Below the pieces are notes generated by a model. The model saw only the letters and a list, made by a program, of their open reading frames with translations, was not told the origin of the DNA and did not search any database. This document shows, one piece after another, positions 1 through 8,807 of a DNA stretch of 37,672 nt. Made by a program: the position numbers and the translations under genes. The stretch comes from CAZTAR01 sp043813895 (GTDB taxonomy: Bacteria > Planctomycetota > Phycisphaerae > UBA1845 > UTPLA1): contig JBDRKQ010000165.1 of the NCBI GenBank assembly GCA_043813895.1, forward strand, positions 1-37,672. Reading direction: 5' to 3'. Each line of letters opens with the position of its first letter. Positions within the stretch are counted from its first letter, which is position 1.

Positions 1-78
1 CTCAGCGCGGGCAAGGACGGCATCTACGGCACGCTCGACGACGTGGCCAACTTCAGCGTCTTGTCAGAGGATCGCTAA
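1..78 (+). CDS. C-terminal end of a truncated gene, possibly pseudopilin-like
   Basis: An open frame enters from the left edge and stops with TAA at 76-78, leaving 25 residues that end in VLSEDR. The segment GKDGIYGTLDDVANF has the Gly/Asp-rich character seen near the C-terminus of GspG-type major pseudopilins, where such a loop binds calcium. That family link is only a suggestion because the N-terminus is outside the window. A good terminator-like hairpin follows at 143-185, which supports this being a genuine gene end. Confidence 0.5.
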   Translation, partial: LSAGKDGIYGTLDDVANFSVLSEDR

Positions 79-142
79 GCGCTCAACGCGCAGCATCACG
101 ATTGCGCCTTCGCACAGGTACGGTACGACCATGACACGAACA

Positions 143-185
143 AGCCGGCACGGACTCTCTCGGAGATCCGTGCCGGTTTTCTTTT
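143..185 (+). terminator. Rho-independent terminator after the truncated gene
   Basis: A GC-rich arm (agccggcacgga, from 143) pairs with tccgtgccggtt (to about 178) around a short loop. The stem runs directly into a T-rich tract (ttttctttt). It lies about 65 bases after the TAA of the truncated gene. Confidence 0.8.
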
Positions 186-243
186 GCGGGCCCGCTGCTA
201 CAACCGCGCCAGACGTTACAGACCTCGTGGCAGTGTTAGTCAG

Positions 244-376
244 CGGGTGGCATGGGTAACGAGACGGACACCTTACGGGGCGTCCGTCTCGTTACCCGTG
301 GGAATTCTGTGACGAACACCGCCCACGGGTAAGCTCCGTCCCGGCTTGCCGGGACTCCGCTAACCCATGCCACCCG
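244..376. repeat. Nested palindromic intergenic element
   Basis: The outer 14-bp arms cgggtggcatgggt (244-257) and acccatgccacccg (363-376) are perfect inverted repeats. Inside are two further hairpins. One has 16-bp perfect arms at 254-269 and 282-297 with a 12-nt loop. The other is gtcccggc (338-345) with gccgggac (348-355). The 12-mer ggtggcatgggt recurs at 36616-36627 in another intergenic gap, so part of this element is dispersed. It occupies most of the 383-bp gap before the propeller gene. No ORF with coding character was seen there. Confidence 0.7.
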
Positions 377-409
377 GGGAGGAAAGGGTTCGGACCGCAG
401 TCCGTGGGT

Positions 410-415
410 TATAAT
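410..415 (+). promoter_or_regulatory. Putative -10 box of the propeller gene
   Basis: A perfect TATAAT lies 46 bases before the ATG at 462. The -35 region is poor (no TTGACA-like hexamer at 16-18 bp), so this rests mainly on the -10 hexamer and on its position just after the palindromic element. Confidence 0.4.
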
Positions 416-461
416 GCGGGCCGATTTCCAGGAGAAAGAAGAATACACCAGGAGGATACCC

Positions 462-2069
462 ATGACAGCAACCACCCACCTCAGAGGCAACATCATCACG
501 ACATTGCTGGCAATCGCCTTGCTCGCCGCGTGTGGTGACGCAAACGTGGCACTTGCACAATGTACGGCCGGCGAGTTGGCCAAGCTGGCGGCCGCCGACC
601 CACAGAGCACCGACCTCACCGGCTACTCGGTGGCCGTCTCCGGCGCCGTGGCGGTTATCGGCGCCTACCAGGACGATGACAACGGCAACAACGCCGGCAC
701 GGCCTACGTCTTCACCTTCGAGGGATCGACCTGGACTCTGGCGGCAAAGCTCTCCGCTTCCGACGCCTTGGGGGGGGATTACTTCGGCTATGCCGTCGCG
801 ATCTCGGGCGAGACCGTCGTCGTCGGCGCGTACGGCGATGACGACCACGGCAGCGTCTCGGGCTCGGCCTACGTGTTCGTCAAACCTCCCGGCGGATGGG
901 AGGACATGACGCAGACCGCCAAGCTCACCGCCTCCGACGGCGTGTCTTACGACAGGTTCGGAAGCGCCGTCGCCGTCTCCGCCGATACCGTCGTTGTCGG
1001 CGCGTACTTGAACGACGATGCCGGCACCAGCTCCGGCTCGGCCTATGTCTATGCCAAACCCGCGGGCGGCTGGGTGGATGCCGAACAGGACGCCAAGCTT
1101 ACCGCGAGTGACGCGGCGGCCTACGATGAATTCGGACAAGCCGTTGCGATCTCCGGGAACACGGTCGTCATCGGCGCATACGCGGACGACGACAGCGGGA
1201 GTTCTTCCGGTTCTGCCTACGTCTTCGAGAAGCCTCTCGACGGCTGGATCGACATGGCCGATGAGACCGCCAAGCTGACGGCATCCGACGGATCGATCAA
1301 TCACTACTTCGCCAGATCGGTCGCCATCGACGGCGAGGCCGTGCTGATCGGCGCGCCCTTCGACGACGAGACCGCTTCCAACGCCGGCGCCGCCTACCTC
1401 TTCGACAGGCCAGCGGGCGGCTGGGAAGACATGACCCAAACGGTCAAGCTCCTCGCCACAGACGGAGCCGCCTACGACGAACTCGGCCGCTCGGTCTCCC
1501 TCTCCGGCGCCATCGCCCTGATCGGCGCCCAGAACTGCGACATCGAAGCGGAGGCAACGGAGGCGGACGCCGGCGCGGCCTACGTCTATCGCTACGACGG
1601 CGGCAGTTGGGTCGAGGACGCGAAGCTCGTCGCATCGGATGCGGCCGCGTCAGACGAGTTCGGATTCGCCGTCGGCGTGTCGGGTTCGATCGCGGTCGTC
1701 GGGGCGTACCTCGACGACATCGACACGGAAGAGGACGCTGGTTCGGCCTACGCCTTCCACGGCCTGTCCGATTGCAACACGAACACGGTGCTGGACCTCT
1801 GCGATATCGTCAACGGGACCAGCTTCGACACGGACGGGAACGGCGTGCCCGACGAGTGCGTGACGGCGGTCCTCGGCGATCTGGACTGCTCGGGCGGCTT
1901 CGACATCGACGATGTCGCGCCCTTCGTCATGGTGCTGGTCGGTGAGCCGCCCTACGCGGATTACTACGATTTGTACCCGGCGTGCAACCACCTGAACGGC
2001 GACATGAACGGGGACCAGACCGTCGATGGTGAGGACATCTACAGCTTCATCGATTCGCTCGCGATGTGA
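462..2069 (+). CDS. Secreted seven-repeat FG-GAP-like beta-propeller protein with dockerin-like C-terminus
   Basis: This 535-residue protein probably sits at or beyond the cell surface. The ATG at 462 is chosen over an in-frame upstream one because GGAGG (451-455) precedes it at good spacing and a signal peptide begins there. The signal could be lipoprotein type (LAAC, Cys24) or signal peptidase I type (after ALA, residue 32). Seven repeats of about 60 residues follow, each with a pattern like FGxAVAVSGxTVVVGA then DDD and GSAYVF. Such FG-GAP-like repeats form seven-bladed propellers in known families and often bind calcium or mediate adhesion. The C-terminus has a DTDGNGVPDEC segment, then GDLDCSGGFDIDD and GDMNGDQTVDGEDI, which resemble the paired calcium loops of dockerin or EF-hand modules. 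The ligand is unknown. Confidence 0.9.
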   Translation: MTATTHLRGNIITTLLAIALLAACGDANVALAQCTAGELAKLAAADPQSTDLTGYSVAVSGAVAVIGAYQDDDNGNNAGTAYVFTFEGSTWTLAAKLSASDALGGDYFGYAVAISGETVVVGAYGDDDHGSVSGSAYVFVKPPGGWEDMTQTAKLTASDGVSYDRFGSAVAVSADTVVVGAYLNDDAGTSSGSAYVYAKPAGGWVDAEQDAKLTASDAAAYDEFGQAVAISGNTVVIGAYADDDSGSSSGSAYVFEKPLDGWIDMADETAKLTASDGSINHYFARSVAIDGEAVLIGAPFDDETASNAGAAYLFDRPAGGWEDMTQTVKLLATDGAAYDELGRSVSLSGAIALIGAQNCDIEAEATEADAGAAYVYRYDGGSWVEDAKLVASDAAASDEFGFAVGVSGSIAVVGAYLDDIDTEEDAGSAYAFHGLSDCNTNTVLDLCDIVNGTSFDTDGNGVPDECVTAVLGDLDCSGGFDIDDVAPFVMVLVGEPPYADYYDLYPACNHLNGDMNGDQTVDGEDIYSFIDSLAM

Positions 2070-2135
2070 CCACTGACCACGGTGAAAGCAATCCGAGAGA
2101 TGCCGGCGCGTCGCGAGTATCCCCCCGAAAAAGAC

Positions 2136-3014
2136 CTACTCGGATTCGGCCTTCGCCACACCCGGGCTGCCGTCGAACACTCTCGTCGCCGTCTCCACAC
2201 CGGCAGCCTGATCGCCGCTCGCAACCAGGAAGATCTCGACACGCCGGTTGGCCTCGGCGCCGCCCCGCGTCGGATTCGCCACGCGCGGCCGGAACTCGCC
2301 GTAGCCCATGACCCCCATGCGGTCATAGCCGACGCCGTACTGATGCAAGGCGAACATCACCGACACCGCGCGGTGCGTCGACAAGTGCCAGTTTGTCGGA
2401 TGCTTCTTCTGCGTTGAAGTGCTAATGCGCACGTTGTCGGTGTGACCCACGACCACGACCTCAAAAGGACCGGCGGCAGGCGCGTTCACGATGTCCGCGA
2501 ACGCCTTGAGCGACGCCTTGACGGCCTCGTTCACCACGTCGCTACCCAACGCGAATGTCAGATCGCTCTTCCAACGCACAGCGCCGCGCTGGGGATCGTA
2601 TTCGATCGTGTCCGGGTATTGCGACGCGAATTCCTGCAACGCCCTGTCCAACTCCGGGGGAAGCTTCACTTCCACGACCTCGATGTCGCCGATCCCCTTG
2701 GCCAACACATCATCCATCTGGGCCTGAAGCTTCTGCGCGAACGCCTCTAGCCGGCTGTTCTCCGACTTCAACGTCTCGGCCATCGCCGTCTTCACGTCCA
2801 GTTCGCGATGGAGGCTCTCGCGCTCCTGCTCCAGCGCCAGCGAGCGGCTCTGGCAGTCCGCCAAATCTCGCTCCAGGATCTCCGCGCGCTCGATCGCTTT
2901 GCGGCGGCCGAACTTCTCCCGCAGGTATTCATCACGCGACACGCACCCCGCGGCCATCACCCAGACAAACGCCAGTCCCCCCGTCAACGCAAGCATCTTC
3001 ACCGTTTTCATCAT
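2136..3014 (-). CDS. OmpA-family peptidoglycan-associated lipoprotein
   Basis: A 292-residue protein. The start at 3014 (MMKTVKML) is preferred over an upstream in-frame ATG because a lipoprotein signal begins there (MAAGC, Cys24) and AGAGAGG precedes it. Residues of roughly 30-110 are highly charged and heptad-like (ERAEILERDLADCQSRSLALEQ is part of it, shortened here to ERDLADCQSRSLALEQ), suggesting a coiled coil. The C-terminal half is an OmpA domain with GHTDNVRI, LSTHRAVSVMFAL, GYGEFRP and NRRVEI, the residues that hold the peptide of peptidoglycan in this family. The likely role is tethering the outer envelope to the cell wall. It is convergent with the propeller gene and 66 bp from its end. 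A specific name such as Pal or MotB is not justified. Confidence 0.9.
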   Translation of the reverse strand: MMKTVKMLALTGGLAFVWVMAAGCVSRDEYLREKFGRRKAIERAEILERDLADCQSRSLALEQERESLHRELDVKTAMAETLKSENSRLEAFAQKLQAQMDDVLAKGIGDIEVVEVKLPPELDRALQEFASQYPDTIEYDPQRGAVRWKSDLTFALGSDVVNEAVKASLKAFADIVNAPAAGPFEVVVVGHTDNVRISTSTQKKHPTNWHLSTHRAVSVMFALHQYGVGYDRMGVMGYGEFRPRVANPTRGGAEANRRVEIFLVASGDQAAGVETATRVFDGSPGVAKAESE

Positions 3015-3376
3015 TGGCCTCTCTTGATCGCTCTGATCACGTGGCTCCCCAAAGGCATCCTGGACGGCATGCCGCCAAATACGATTACGGTCATTATCGC
3101 GGGCCTTGCCCGACACTTCAACACAGAACTTCGGCCCGACTGCCTTCTTGATGCTCTCCGTTCGTCAGACCTGACTACAGGACGACGGTACGCCCCTGTG
3201 AGTTCTCAGAAACCCCTGCACAAATCACAGCGTTGAGTCCAGACGCCGGGCGGACCTGTAAACCCGCCTGGCCGCCCCGCAACGACAGGAACCGCCGAGC
3301 CGACCTGACGCAAGAAGAAAGCCGCCCGAAAGCGGCTACGAGGAACATGAACGATGGCACTGCCCAACGCCGGCGT

Positions 3377-4264
3377 CTAGACACCCGCCGGCCAGGCCGT
3401 GTCCGGCTCCGGCCAGCCATCGTAACCCGGCCCGCGCGAGAAGCGTGTGTCGATGAACCGGTACTCTGCATGGCCGTCCAGGAAGCCGAGCGTGTACATG
3501 GAGATCTTCCGATGCCATCCAGTACCCAGCGTCTGAAAGAGGCTCTCCCCTTGCGAGCCGTCCGGCGGCCTTCCCTGGAACATGTAGGCGTTCATGAGTG
3601 ATTCGCTGAAGATGACGAACTCCGACCCCGCGCCGCCGACCTTCTTCGCCAGCATCGCGCTGCCGCAACTGTGGAAGCTCGGCTCGGTCGCATGGGCCAG
3701 CGGCATGTAGAACCTCCCATTCAGCGGAGGCGCTTCCATCCAATACCAGTTCAGGGCGAAGCTGCTCCCGTTCACCTGCCACGACGAGTAATGGTTTTCC
3801 ACCTCCATCTCGTAGTCGGGGTCATCCACATCCGGCGTGATGTTTGACTTATCGGAGGGGCAGATGTAATTCTTGATAGGTGATCTCCCCATTGTTCCCG
3901 GGGCGATGTACTTGTTGTACGGCCTGTATTCCGTGGGAATGATGTATGTGTCCATATTGGGGTATTTCGGATTCTCGACCGTATGCTGATAGCCGCCGTA
4001 GATGTACTCGGAGACCCATTTTGGGCTGTACGATGGAATCTGGATCCACCAGGGCTGTCCTGGGAAGCTCCCTGAACCGGTCGGATCGTTGTCGGTGGAA
4101 TACGTGTCGGCCGTCTGAGCCAGGTCGCGAAGGTTTGCGCAGCACATCGCCACATTCGCCGCTTCCTTCGCCATCGTCAATGCCGGCAACAGCACTGAGA
4201 TCAGCACGGCGATGATTGAGATCACCACCAACAACTCGATCAACGTGAATCCTCGTCTACTCAT
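3377..4264 (-). CDS. Prepilin-type N-methylation protein (planctomycete pseudopilin-like)
   Basis: A 295-residue protein that begins MSRRGFTLIELLVVISIIA, a textbook class III prepilin leader. It has cleavage after the Gly, Glu at mature position 5 and a long hydrophobic helix. The ATG at 4264 is chosen over an in-frame TTG at 4270 because GGGAG sits seven bases upstream. The body contains ICPSDKS and, near the C-terminus, FLDGHAEYR, reminiscent of the H-X9-DG region of the large planctomycete pseudopilin families (DUF1559-like). Members usually occur in many copies as secreted or envelope proteins processed by a prepilin peptidase. The exact function is unknown. No assembly ATPase or peptidase gene is nearby. 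Confidence 0.88.
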   Translation of the reverse strand: MSRRGFTLIELLVVISIIAVLISVLLPALTMAKEAANVAMCCANLRDLAQTADTYSTDNDPTGSGSFPGQPWWIQIPSYSPKWVSEYIYGGYQHTVENPKYPNMDTYIIPTEYRPYNKYIAPGTMGRSPIKNYICPSDKSNITPDVDDPDYEMEVENHYSSWQVNGSSFALNWYWMEAPPLNGRFYMPLAHATEPSFHSCGSAMLAKKVGGAGSEFVIFSESLMNAYMFQGRPPDGSQGESLFQTLGTGWHRKISMYTLGFLDGHAEYRFIDTRFSRGPGYDGWPEPDTAWPAGV

Positions 4265-4794
4265 GGTCAATCTCCCGATTCACCCGAAAAGGCCGTCTGG
4301 CGGGGGCTGGCGGCAGCAGGTCCTACACTGGCTTCGGTTTCACCGGCAGAAGCCAAGAGGAGACAGAGAGCCTTCACGCACACCCACTGGCAGGCCGCAT
4401 AATAACATGCGTGCGAAATGCCCCGGTTGGCTCAAAAAAGGACTCGCTTCTCTGCGAGGCCCGCGAACCCCAGATACTCTCGGGCAAGCAGATGCGGAGG
4501 GAGCGGCGCGGCCACACGTTCCAGAAGACCGCCCTGGTCAGCGAAGCGTACATCCGATTGGTCGGCGGCAAGCCTGGAAACTGAGAGAATCAGTCGCATT
4601 TCTTCGCCGCGGCGGCAGAGGCCGCGCGGTGAATCCTCGCGGAACACGCCAGGCAACGGTGGACACGCGAAAGAAAGCCCAGGCACGTCTCTATCGACAA
4701 CGCGCCTGGCCTGGATTCCGTGGATGCCTCGCCGAGCTCTTCCCAGACTTCATCGGATGCGCTTGACGCAGACACCGAGGCGCTCGGCACGGTA
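4265..4794. other. 530-bp gap with no supported gene
   Basis: Several short overlapping frames exist on both strands, but none has a clear ribosome binding site, a recognisable domain or a hydrophobic signal. On the minus strand it holds a weak terminator-like hairpin at 4434-4458. The region probably carries the 3' end of the zinc-ribbon transcript and the promoter of the prepilin gene. Confidence 0.5.
4434..4458 (-). terminator. Weak terminator-like hairpin downstream of the zinc-ribbon gene
   Basis: Read on the minus strand, ctcgc-agagaa-gcgag is followed by tcc and six T. The stem is only five base pairs and lies about 335 bases after the zinc-ribbon stop, so support is modest. Confidence 0.35.
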
Positions 4795-5175
4795 CTAGTC
4801 TGGACAACTGCCGCGGGTTCCATCCGGGTTTCTGATGGGATACCACGTATCAGAGTCCGGGCACTTCGCGGCAAGCACGCCCGCAAACTCGTTGCACTGC
4901 GGGCACTGGACCATCTTGATCGGCCGAGGGCTGTTTCGTGTGCGGGGACCTTCCGGCGGCGGCGGCGCCGCCGGCGCAGCCTGGATCGCGGCATGCCACT
5001 CGGCCTCCGCCATTTCCCATCGATGCCCGCACTGCGTGCAAAGACAATCCCTGGTCTCGGAGGCACCGGGCGGCCGTCGACTCTCGGGCTCCTTGCCAGT
5101 CATAACGAACACCACTACAGCGACTCCCAGCGCTGCTACGATGATCCCGATCTTGACCGCGTTTCCACCAGCCAT
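4795..5175 (-). CDS. Small single-pass membrane protein with a four-cysteine zinc-ribbon-like tail
   Basis: A 126-residue protein. The start MAGGNAVKIG at 5175 is chosen because GAGGA lies about eight bases upstream and one transmembrane helix follows at once (residues about 7-25, IGIIVAALGVAVVVFVM). The soluble part has CLCTQCGHRW, then an Ala/Pro-rich linker, then VQCPQCNEFAGV and a further AKCP. The CxxC pairs suggest a zinc ribbon. The family is not recognised. Its position upstream of a prepilin-like gene in the same direction, 530 bp away, gives only a weak hint of a link to secretion or pseudopilins. Zinc binding is inferred from cysteine spacing. Confidence 0.7.
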   Translation of the reverse strand: MAGGNAVKIGIIVAALGVAVVVFVMTGKEPESRRPPGASETRDCLCTQCGHRWEMAEAEWHAAIQAAPAAPPPPEGPRTRNSPRPIKMVQCPQCNEFAGVLAAKCPDSDTWYPIRNPDGTRGSCPD

Positions 5176-5563
5176 ATACGTTGTCCTCGACTTCCTGGTT
5201 TCGTTCGTGATTACCTCGCCGCCGAAAGCCCTCGCGCCGCCACGCGTTGAGAACACGCGATGGCCTGACGGTGCGGAACACTCACGCGGCGCACCGCCGA
5301 TCGCCCCCAATCCGGCAGGCGGTGATCCCGACGAACACCGCCTCTCGAATCCATTCTACGTTCATCTTAACTCATCGACCCGCAACATAGCCACCACACC
5401 TTGTCCCGCAAGCCGAAAACACGCTTCGCCCTGCCCAAAAACGCCGATGCCGGCGCTCCCCGGCCGGAATTCGCCACACGCACACACGCGACCGAGCCTC
5501 CGCCTCTTGCGCCGCCCGGCACCGTCACGCTATCCCGGGAAAGCCCGCCCACTACACCTCATC
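5176..5563. other. 388-bp gap with no supported gene
   Basis: It lies between the panB stop and the zinc-ribbon start, both on the minus strand. Short frames on both strands lack start signals and domains. I saw no strong hairpin followed by a T-run and no clear promoter pair. Confidence 0.5.
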
Positions 5564-6418
5564 TCACCTCTCGCGGGCGGGACGAAGCCGATCCGCTTCG
5601 CCATCGGCCATCCGGTAGCAGTGTGCTTCAGCGGGATATGACCGCGATTTGATCTCCGCCACGTACGCCTCGACACCCCGGAGAATCTCCGCCCGCAGAT
5701 CCGCACAGGGCTTCACGAACCTGGGACGCGGCTCCTCCGTCAGCCCCAACATGTCGTGCAGGACAACCACGTGGCCATCGCAAAACGGACCGGCCCCGCA
5801 GCCGATCACAGGGATTGCAGTTCCCTCTGCGATCAGCTTGGCGGGTTCCGGCGGAACCGCTTCCAGCAGCAACGCACAGGCCCCCGCGTCCTCCAGGATC
5901 TTCGCGTCCTCGATCAACCGCTGCGCCGACAGGGCATCCTTCCCTTGTGCCCTATATCCCCCGATCTGATGCACCGCCTGCGGCCGTAAACCTAAATGAA
6001 CCATGACCGGAATCGTCGCCGTCGTCATGGCCCGAACGGTCTCCGCCAACCGACTGTCCGCCTCCAACTTCACGCAGTCGCAGCCCGCATCCGCCATAAA
6101 CCGCCCCGCGTTCTTGATCGCCTCCTCGACGCTCAGGTTGAACGACAGGTACGGCATGTCACCGACGAGGAACACCGACGGCGCCCCGCGCCGCACAGCC
6201 GCCGCGAGCGCGATCATCAAGTCCATCGTTGCCGGGAGCGTCGAATCGTGCCCGAACACAACCTGAGCGGCCGAATCCCCCACGAGGATGCTGTCCACAC
6301 CCGCTGCTTCCTCCAGCCGAGCAACCGTATAGTCATACGCGGTCAACATACTGATCCGCTCACCGCGCCGCTTCATCTCGCGGAGTGTTGACAGCGTCGT
6401 TTTCTTGCGACAGCTCAT
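5564..6418 (-). CDS. panB: 3-methyl-2-oxobutanoate hydroxymethyltransferase
   Basis: A 284-residue protein that matches PanB throughout and in length. PanB transfers a hydroxymethyl group from 5,10-methylenetetrahydrofolate to 2-oxoisovalerate to give ketopantoate, the first committed step of pantothenate and CoA synthesis. Family motifs visible in order are MLTAYDYTVARL, ILVGDSAAQVVFGHDST (metal and substrate loop), FLVGDMPYLSF, KLEADSR, VMVHLGLRPQ, LLLEAVPPE (with the conserved Glu) and VIGCGAGPFCDGHVVVLHD. The start ATG at 6418 has AGGTGGA upstream. It lies 25 bp after the preceding lipoprotein gene on the same strand, so the two may be co-transcribed. No panC or panD is in the window. Confidence 0.97.
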   Translation of the reverse strand: MSCRKKTTLSTLREMKRRGERISMLTAYDYTVARLEEAAGVDSILVGDSAAQVVFGHDSTLPATMDLMIALAAAVRRGAPSVFLVGDMPYLSFNLSVEEAIKNAGRFMADAGCDCVKLEADSRLAETVRAMTTATIPVMVHLGLRPQAVHQIGGYRAQGKDALSAQRLIEDAKILEDAGACALLLEAVPPEPAKLIAEGTAIPVIGCGAGPFCDGHVVVLHDMLGLTEEPRPRFVKPCADLRAEILRGVEAYVAEIKSRSYPAEAHCYRMADGEADRLRPARER

Positions 6419-6443
6419 CGTGTCATTCCACCTGATGCCGACC

Positions 6444-7034
6444 TCACATTCCGGCGGCCAGCAGGATTCGGTCCAGGAGACGTTCCTCCAATCCGCCGTC
6501 CCGCCGCAGATAGACCCAGTCTTGTGCAGAACCCCGTCCGGCTGCGACTTGCCCCGCCGTCGTCGGCAGAATGCCGCTGAAAACCTGAATCGCCGACGAC
6601 GCGGTCGTCACCTGGGCTTCCGGCCGGCTCAGCCGATACACCCCGACCTCGACCTCCACCAGCCAGCCCTCCGCGTTGCGGACAAATCGCACCGTGGCCT
6701 TGCGCTGCGTTGTGTGCAAGGAAGCGTGGGCCATCCCGTATGTCTCACTGACTGCGATGTCTTGACGCCAGAACTCCCCCCACTGGCGGCTCGTCTCGGC
6801 GCGGGTCTCGATCACGCCCATCGCCCGGTCCTGGCGGGCCGGCGTGAACGAGTGCTTCCGCAGCACCGATAACGCCGCATCCCACAGGATTTCCAAATCA
6901 GCCCCCTCGACCGTCGCGGACGTCGGGCCTTCGACGGCCAACGGCCGGTGGCAACCCGTCGAGAGCAACCCCCACACCACGACGGCCGGAACCGACGCCA
7001 CGAGTTGAGCCCTGCTTCGCCTTGTGATCGACAT
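6444..7034 (-). CDS. Hypothetical lipoprotein of about 196 residues
   Basis: The N-terminus has basic residues, a hydrophobic stretch and LLSTGC (Cys28), a good lipoprotein signal. The mature part is mixed alpha/beta with no motif I can name. It includes LEILWDAALSVLRKHSF, RAMGVIETRAE and VRFVRNAEGWLVEVEVGVYRL, the last looking like beta strands. A C-terminal QDWVYLRRDGGLEERLLDRIL helix closes it. It lies upstream of panB on the same strand and is divergent from the transglutaminase-like lipoprotein gene across about 140 bp. Export to an envelope membrane is inferred. The role is unknown. Confidence 0.75.
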   Translation of the reverse strand: MSITRRSRAQLVASVPAVVVWGLLSTGCHRPLAVEGPTSATVEGADLEILWDAALSVLRKHSFTPARQDRAMGVIETRAETSRQWGEFWRQDIAVSETYGMAHASLHTTQRKATVRFVRNAEGWLVEVEVGVYRLSRPEAQVTTASSAIQVFSGILPTTAGQVAAGRGSAQDWVYLRRDGGLEERLLDRILLAAGM

Positions 7035-7174
7035 GGTGGTAGCATCATACCTGCGTGACCGGACCGGTCAACGGCGAGAAAACAGACGCTCGCGAGACCG
7101 ATTGCATACCTGGGGTCCGAGAACCCCGGCTTGCACAACCAGAACCGCCTCGCAGATACGCGACGGGAGACAAC

Positions 7175-8701
7175 ATGAATCGCGCGTTCCCAATCACGTT
7201 TCTATGGATGACCGCCGCCTGCGTCGCATCTGTCGGGTGCGGCCGGCCCGCCGCCATGGGACAGGAGCTGCCCGAACCTGAGGAGCATTGGTTCGTCGTG
7301 CAGCTCCAGGACCAACGGTGCGGATACATGCACACCCGCGTCAAGCCCGTCGGCCGGGAGGTCCACACGCACACCATCGTCGGCCTGAATCTCCGCCGCG
7401 GCAAGGCCGAGCTCAAGATCACGATCGAGCAGCACCACCGAGAATCCAGTGACGGCCGCCCGCTCGCCTTCAAGCAGGTCACCCACCTGGGGCTGGAACC
7501 AGTCACGATCGAGGGCACAATCCGCGATGACCGCCTCACTCTCACCAGGGACCAACTTGGCGCCAGAAAGACGGACACCTACGACTTCGACCCCGACATC
7601 AAGTTCGCCTGGGGGATGTCCCTTCTCCAAAAAGAGAAGGGGCTCGAACCCGGCACCTCCTTCACCGTCAAGTCCTACGACCCCGGCATCCGAGAGGACG
7701 GGCCGTTTGAAGTTCTCCTTGAGGTCCACGACAAGCAGCGCGTCGAACTGCCGGGCAACAAGTTCCGACTGCTCACACGCGTGACGTCCACGATGCAACT
7801 CCCTGTGCCCATCACCTCGAACTCGTGGCTTGACGATGACGCCACGCCGCTGATCACGGACCTCAACATGGGGGCGTTTGCATTCCGCATTCTACACGCC
7901 TCCAAGGAGGAAGCCCTGGCAGAGGGAACACCCCCCGAGCTGTTCCTCAGCACTTTCGTCACCGTGGATAAGAAGGTCGATCGTACAGCGAAAATGCTGA
8001 AGCTCCGTCTGAAGCTGCCTGATGACGCCGCGATATCGAAGATGCCGGACCTCCCCGACACCGCCATGCAGAAGGTCCGGCGCATCAGTGACACGGAAGC
8101 CGTCGTCACCATCCGACGCCTCGATTGGAAGGCACTGGCCGATGTTCCCGCATCCGCCGCCGACCCCGCGATGGACCAGTACCTCAAGGCTTCCACCACC
8201 CTCGACGCCGACGACAAACGGATCCAACACCACGCCAAGAAAGCGGTTCGCGGCGCCGACACACCTGCGCAAAAGGCCAGAGCTCTCCGCAAGTACGTCA
8301 CCGATTTCATTACTTCCAAAGGCTTGGACGTCGGCTTCGCTTCCGCCTCCGAAGTCATCCGAAACCGCAAGGGCGACTGCACAGAGCACGGCGTCTTGCT
8401 GGCCGCGCTCGCGCGCGCCGCCGGTCTGCCTGCCAGGTGCGTTAGCGGCATCGTCCTCATCCCGCCGGGCACCCTCGCTCCCGACAGCGGCAGCGCGTTC
8501 GGCTATCACATGTGGACACAGGTCAACATCGGCGGTACCTGGGTCGACATCGACGCTGCACTCAGGCAGACGGACTGCGACCCCACCCACGTCGCCCTCG
8601 CCATCATGCCGCTCAACGATGAGGGCGTGGCGAATTCCGTCATTACCCTCCTGCCGTTCCTCGGCCGACTTCAGATGGAAGTGCTCGCCGTTGAGGAGTA
8701 G
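7175..8701 (+). CDS. Transglutaminase-like (papain-fold) exported protein
   Basis: A 508-residue protein. The ATG at 7175 follows GGGAGA and opens a signal peptide ending near SVGC (Cys22, a weak lipobox). Residues of about 30-370 form a long beta-rich region with no name I can give. The C-terminal quarter is a transglutaminase-like domain with RKGDCTEHGVLLAALARAAG (Cys402), GYHMWTQV (His445) and WVDIDAAL (Asp458 or Asp460). These make up the Cys-His-Asp triad of the transglut_core superfamily. In bacteria such proteins act as proteases, peptide cyclases or cross-linkers in the envelope. The substrate cannot be read from the sequence. The gene stands alone between a divergent lipoprotein gene and a repeat-filled gap. 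Confidence 0.88.
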   Translation: MNRAFPITFLWMTAACVASVGCGRPAAMGQELPEPEEHWFVVQLQDQRCGYMHTRVKPVGREVHTHTIVGLNLRRGKAELKITIEQHHRESSDGRPLAFKQVTHLGLEPVTIEGTIRDDRLTLTRDQLGARKTDTYDFDPDIKFAWGMSLLQKEKGLEPGTSFTVKSYDPGIREDGPFEVLLEVHDKQRVELPGNKFRLLTRVTSTMQLPVPITSNSWLDDDATPLITDLNMGAFAFRILHASKEEALAEGTPPELFLSTFVTVDKKVDRTAKMLKLRLKLPDDAAISKMPDLPDTAMQKVRRISDTEAVVTIRRLDWKALADVPASAADPAMDQYLKASTTLDADDKRIQHHAKKAVRGADTPAQKARALRKYVTDFITSKGLDVGFASASEVIRNRKGDCTEHGVLLAALARAAGLPARCVSGIVLIPPGTLAPDSGSAFGYHMWTQVNIGGTWVDIDAALRQTDCDPTHVALAIMPLNDEGVANSVITLLPFLGRLQMEVLAVEE

Positions 8702-8753
8702 GATGACATCGCTGGCTAAGGACTCGCGCATGAATAAGTTGCACATGTCATAT

Positions 8754-8807
8754 GGGTGGTACGGGCATCTTGCCCGTGCGGCTACGGGCGGGACGCCCGT
8801 ACCACCC
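8754..8807. repeat. Nested palindromic element with two inner hairpins
   Basis: The outer arms gggtggtacgggc (8754-8766) and gcccgtaccaccc (8795-8807) are a perfect 13-bp inverted repeat. Each end can instead fold locally: acgggca/tgcccgt (8761-8777) and acgggcg/cgcccgt (8784-8800), each with a 3-nt loop. It lies 52 bp after the transglutaminase-like gene. The architecture is the same as at 244-376 and in the element at 8953-9016, with a different sequence. Confidence 0.8.

Noticed and set aside
360..1439. A 359-codon open frame on the minus strand
   Set aside because: It is the antisense shadow of the repeats of the propeller gene; its apparent internal periodicity mirrors that of the real gene.
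4432..4686. A small minus-strand frame (84 codons, containing MRLILSVSRLAADQSD)
   Set aside because: No Shine-Dalgarno before any start, no recognisable domain, and it runs into the terminator-like hairpin. It may be a gene remnant but cannot be supported.
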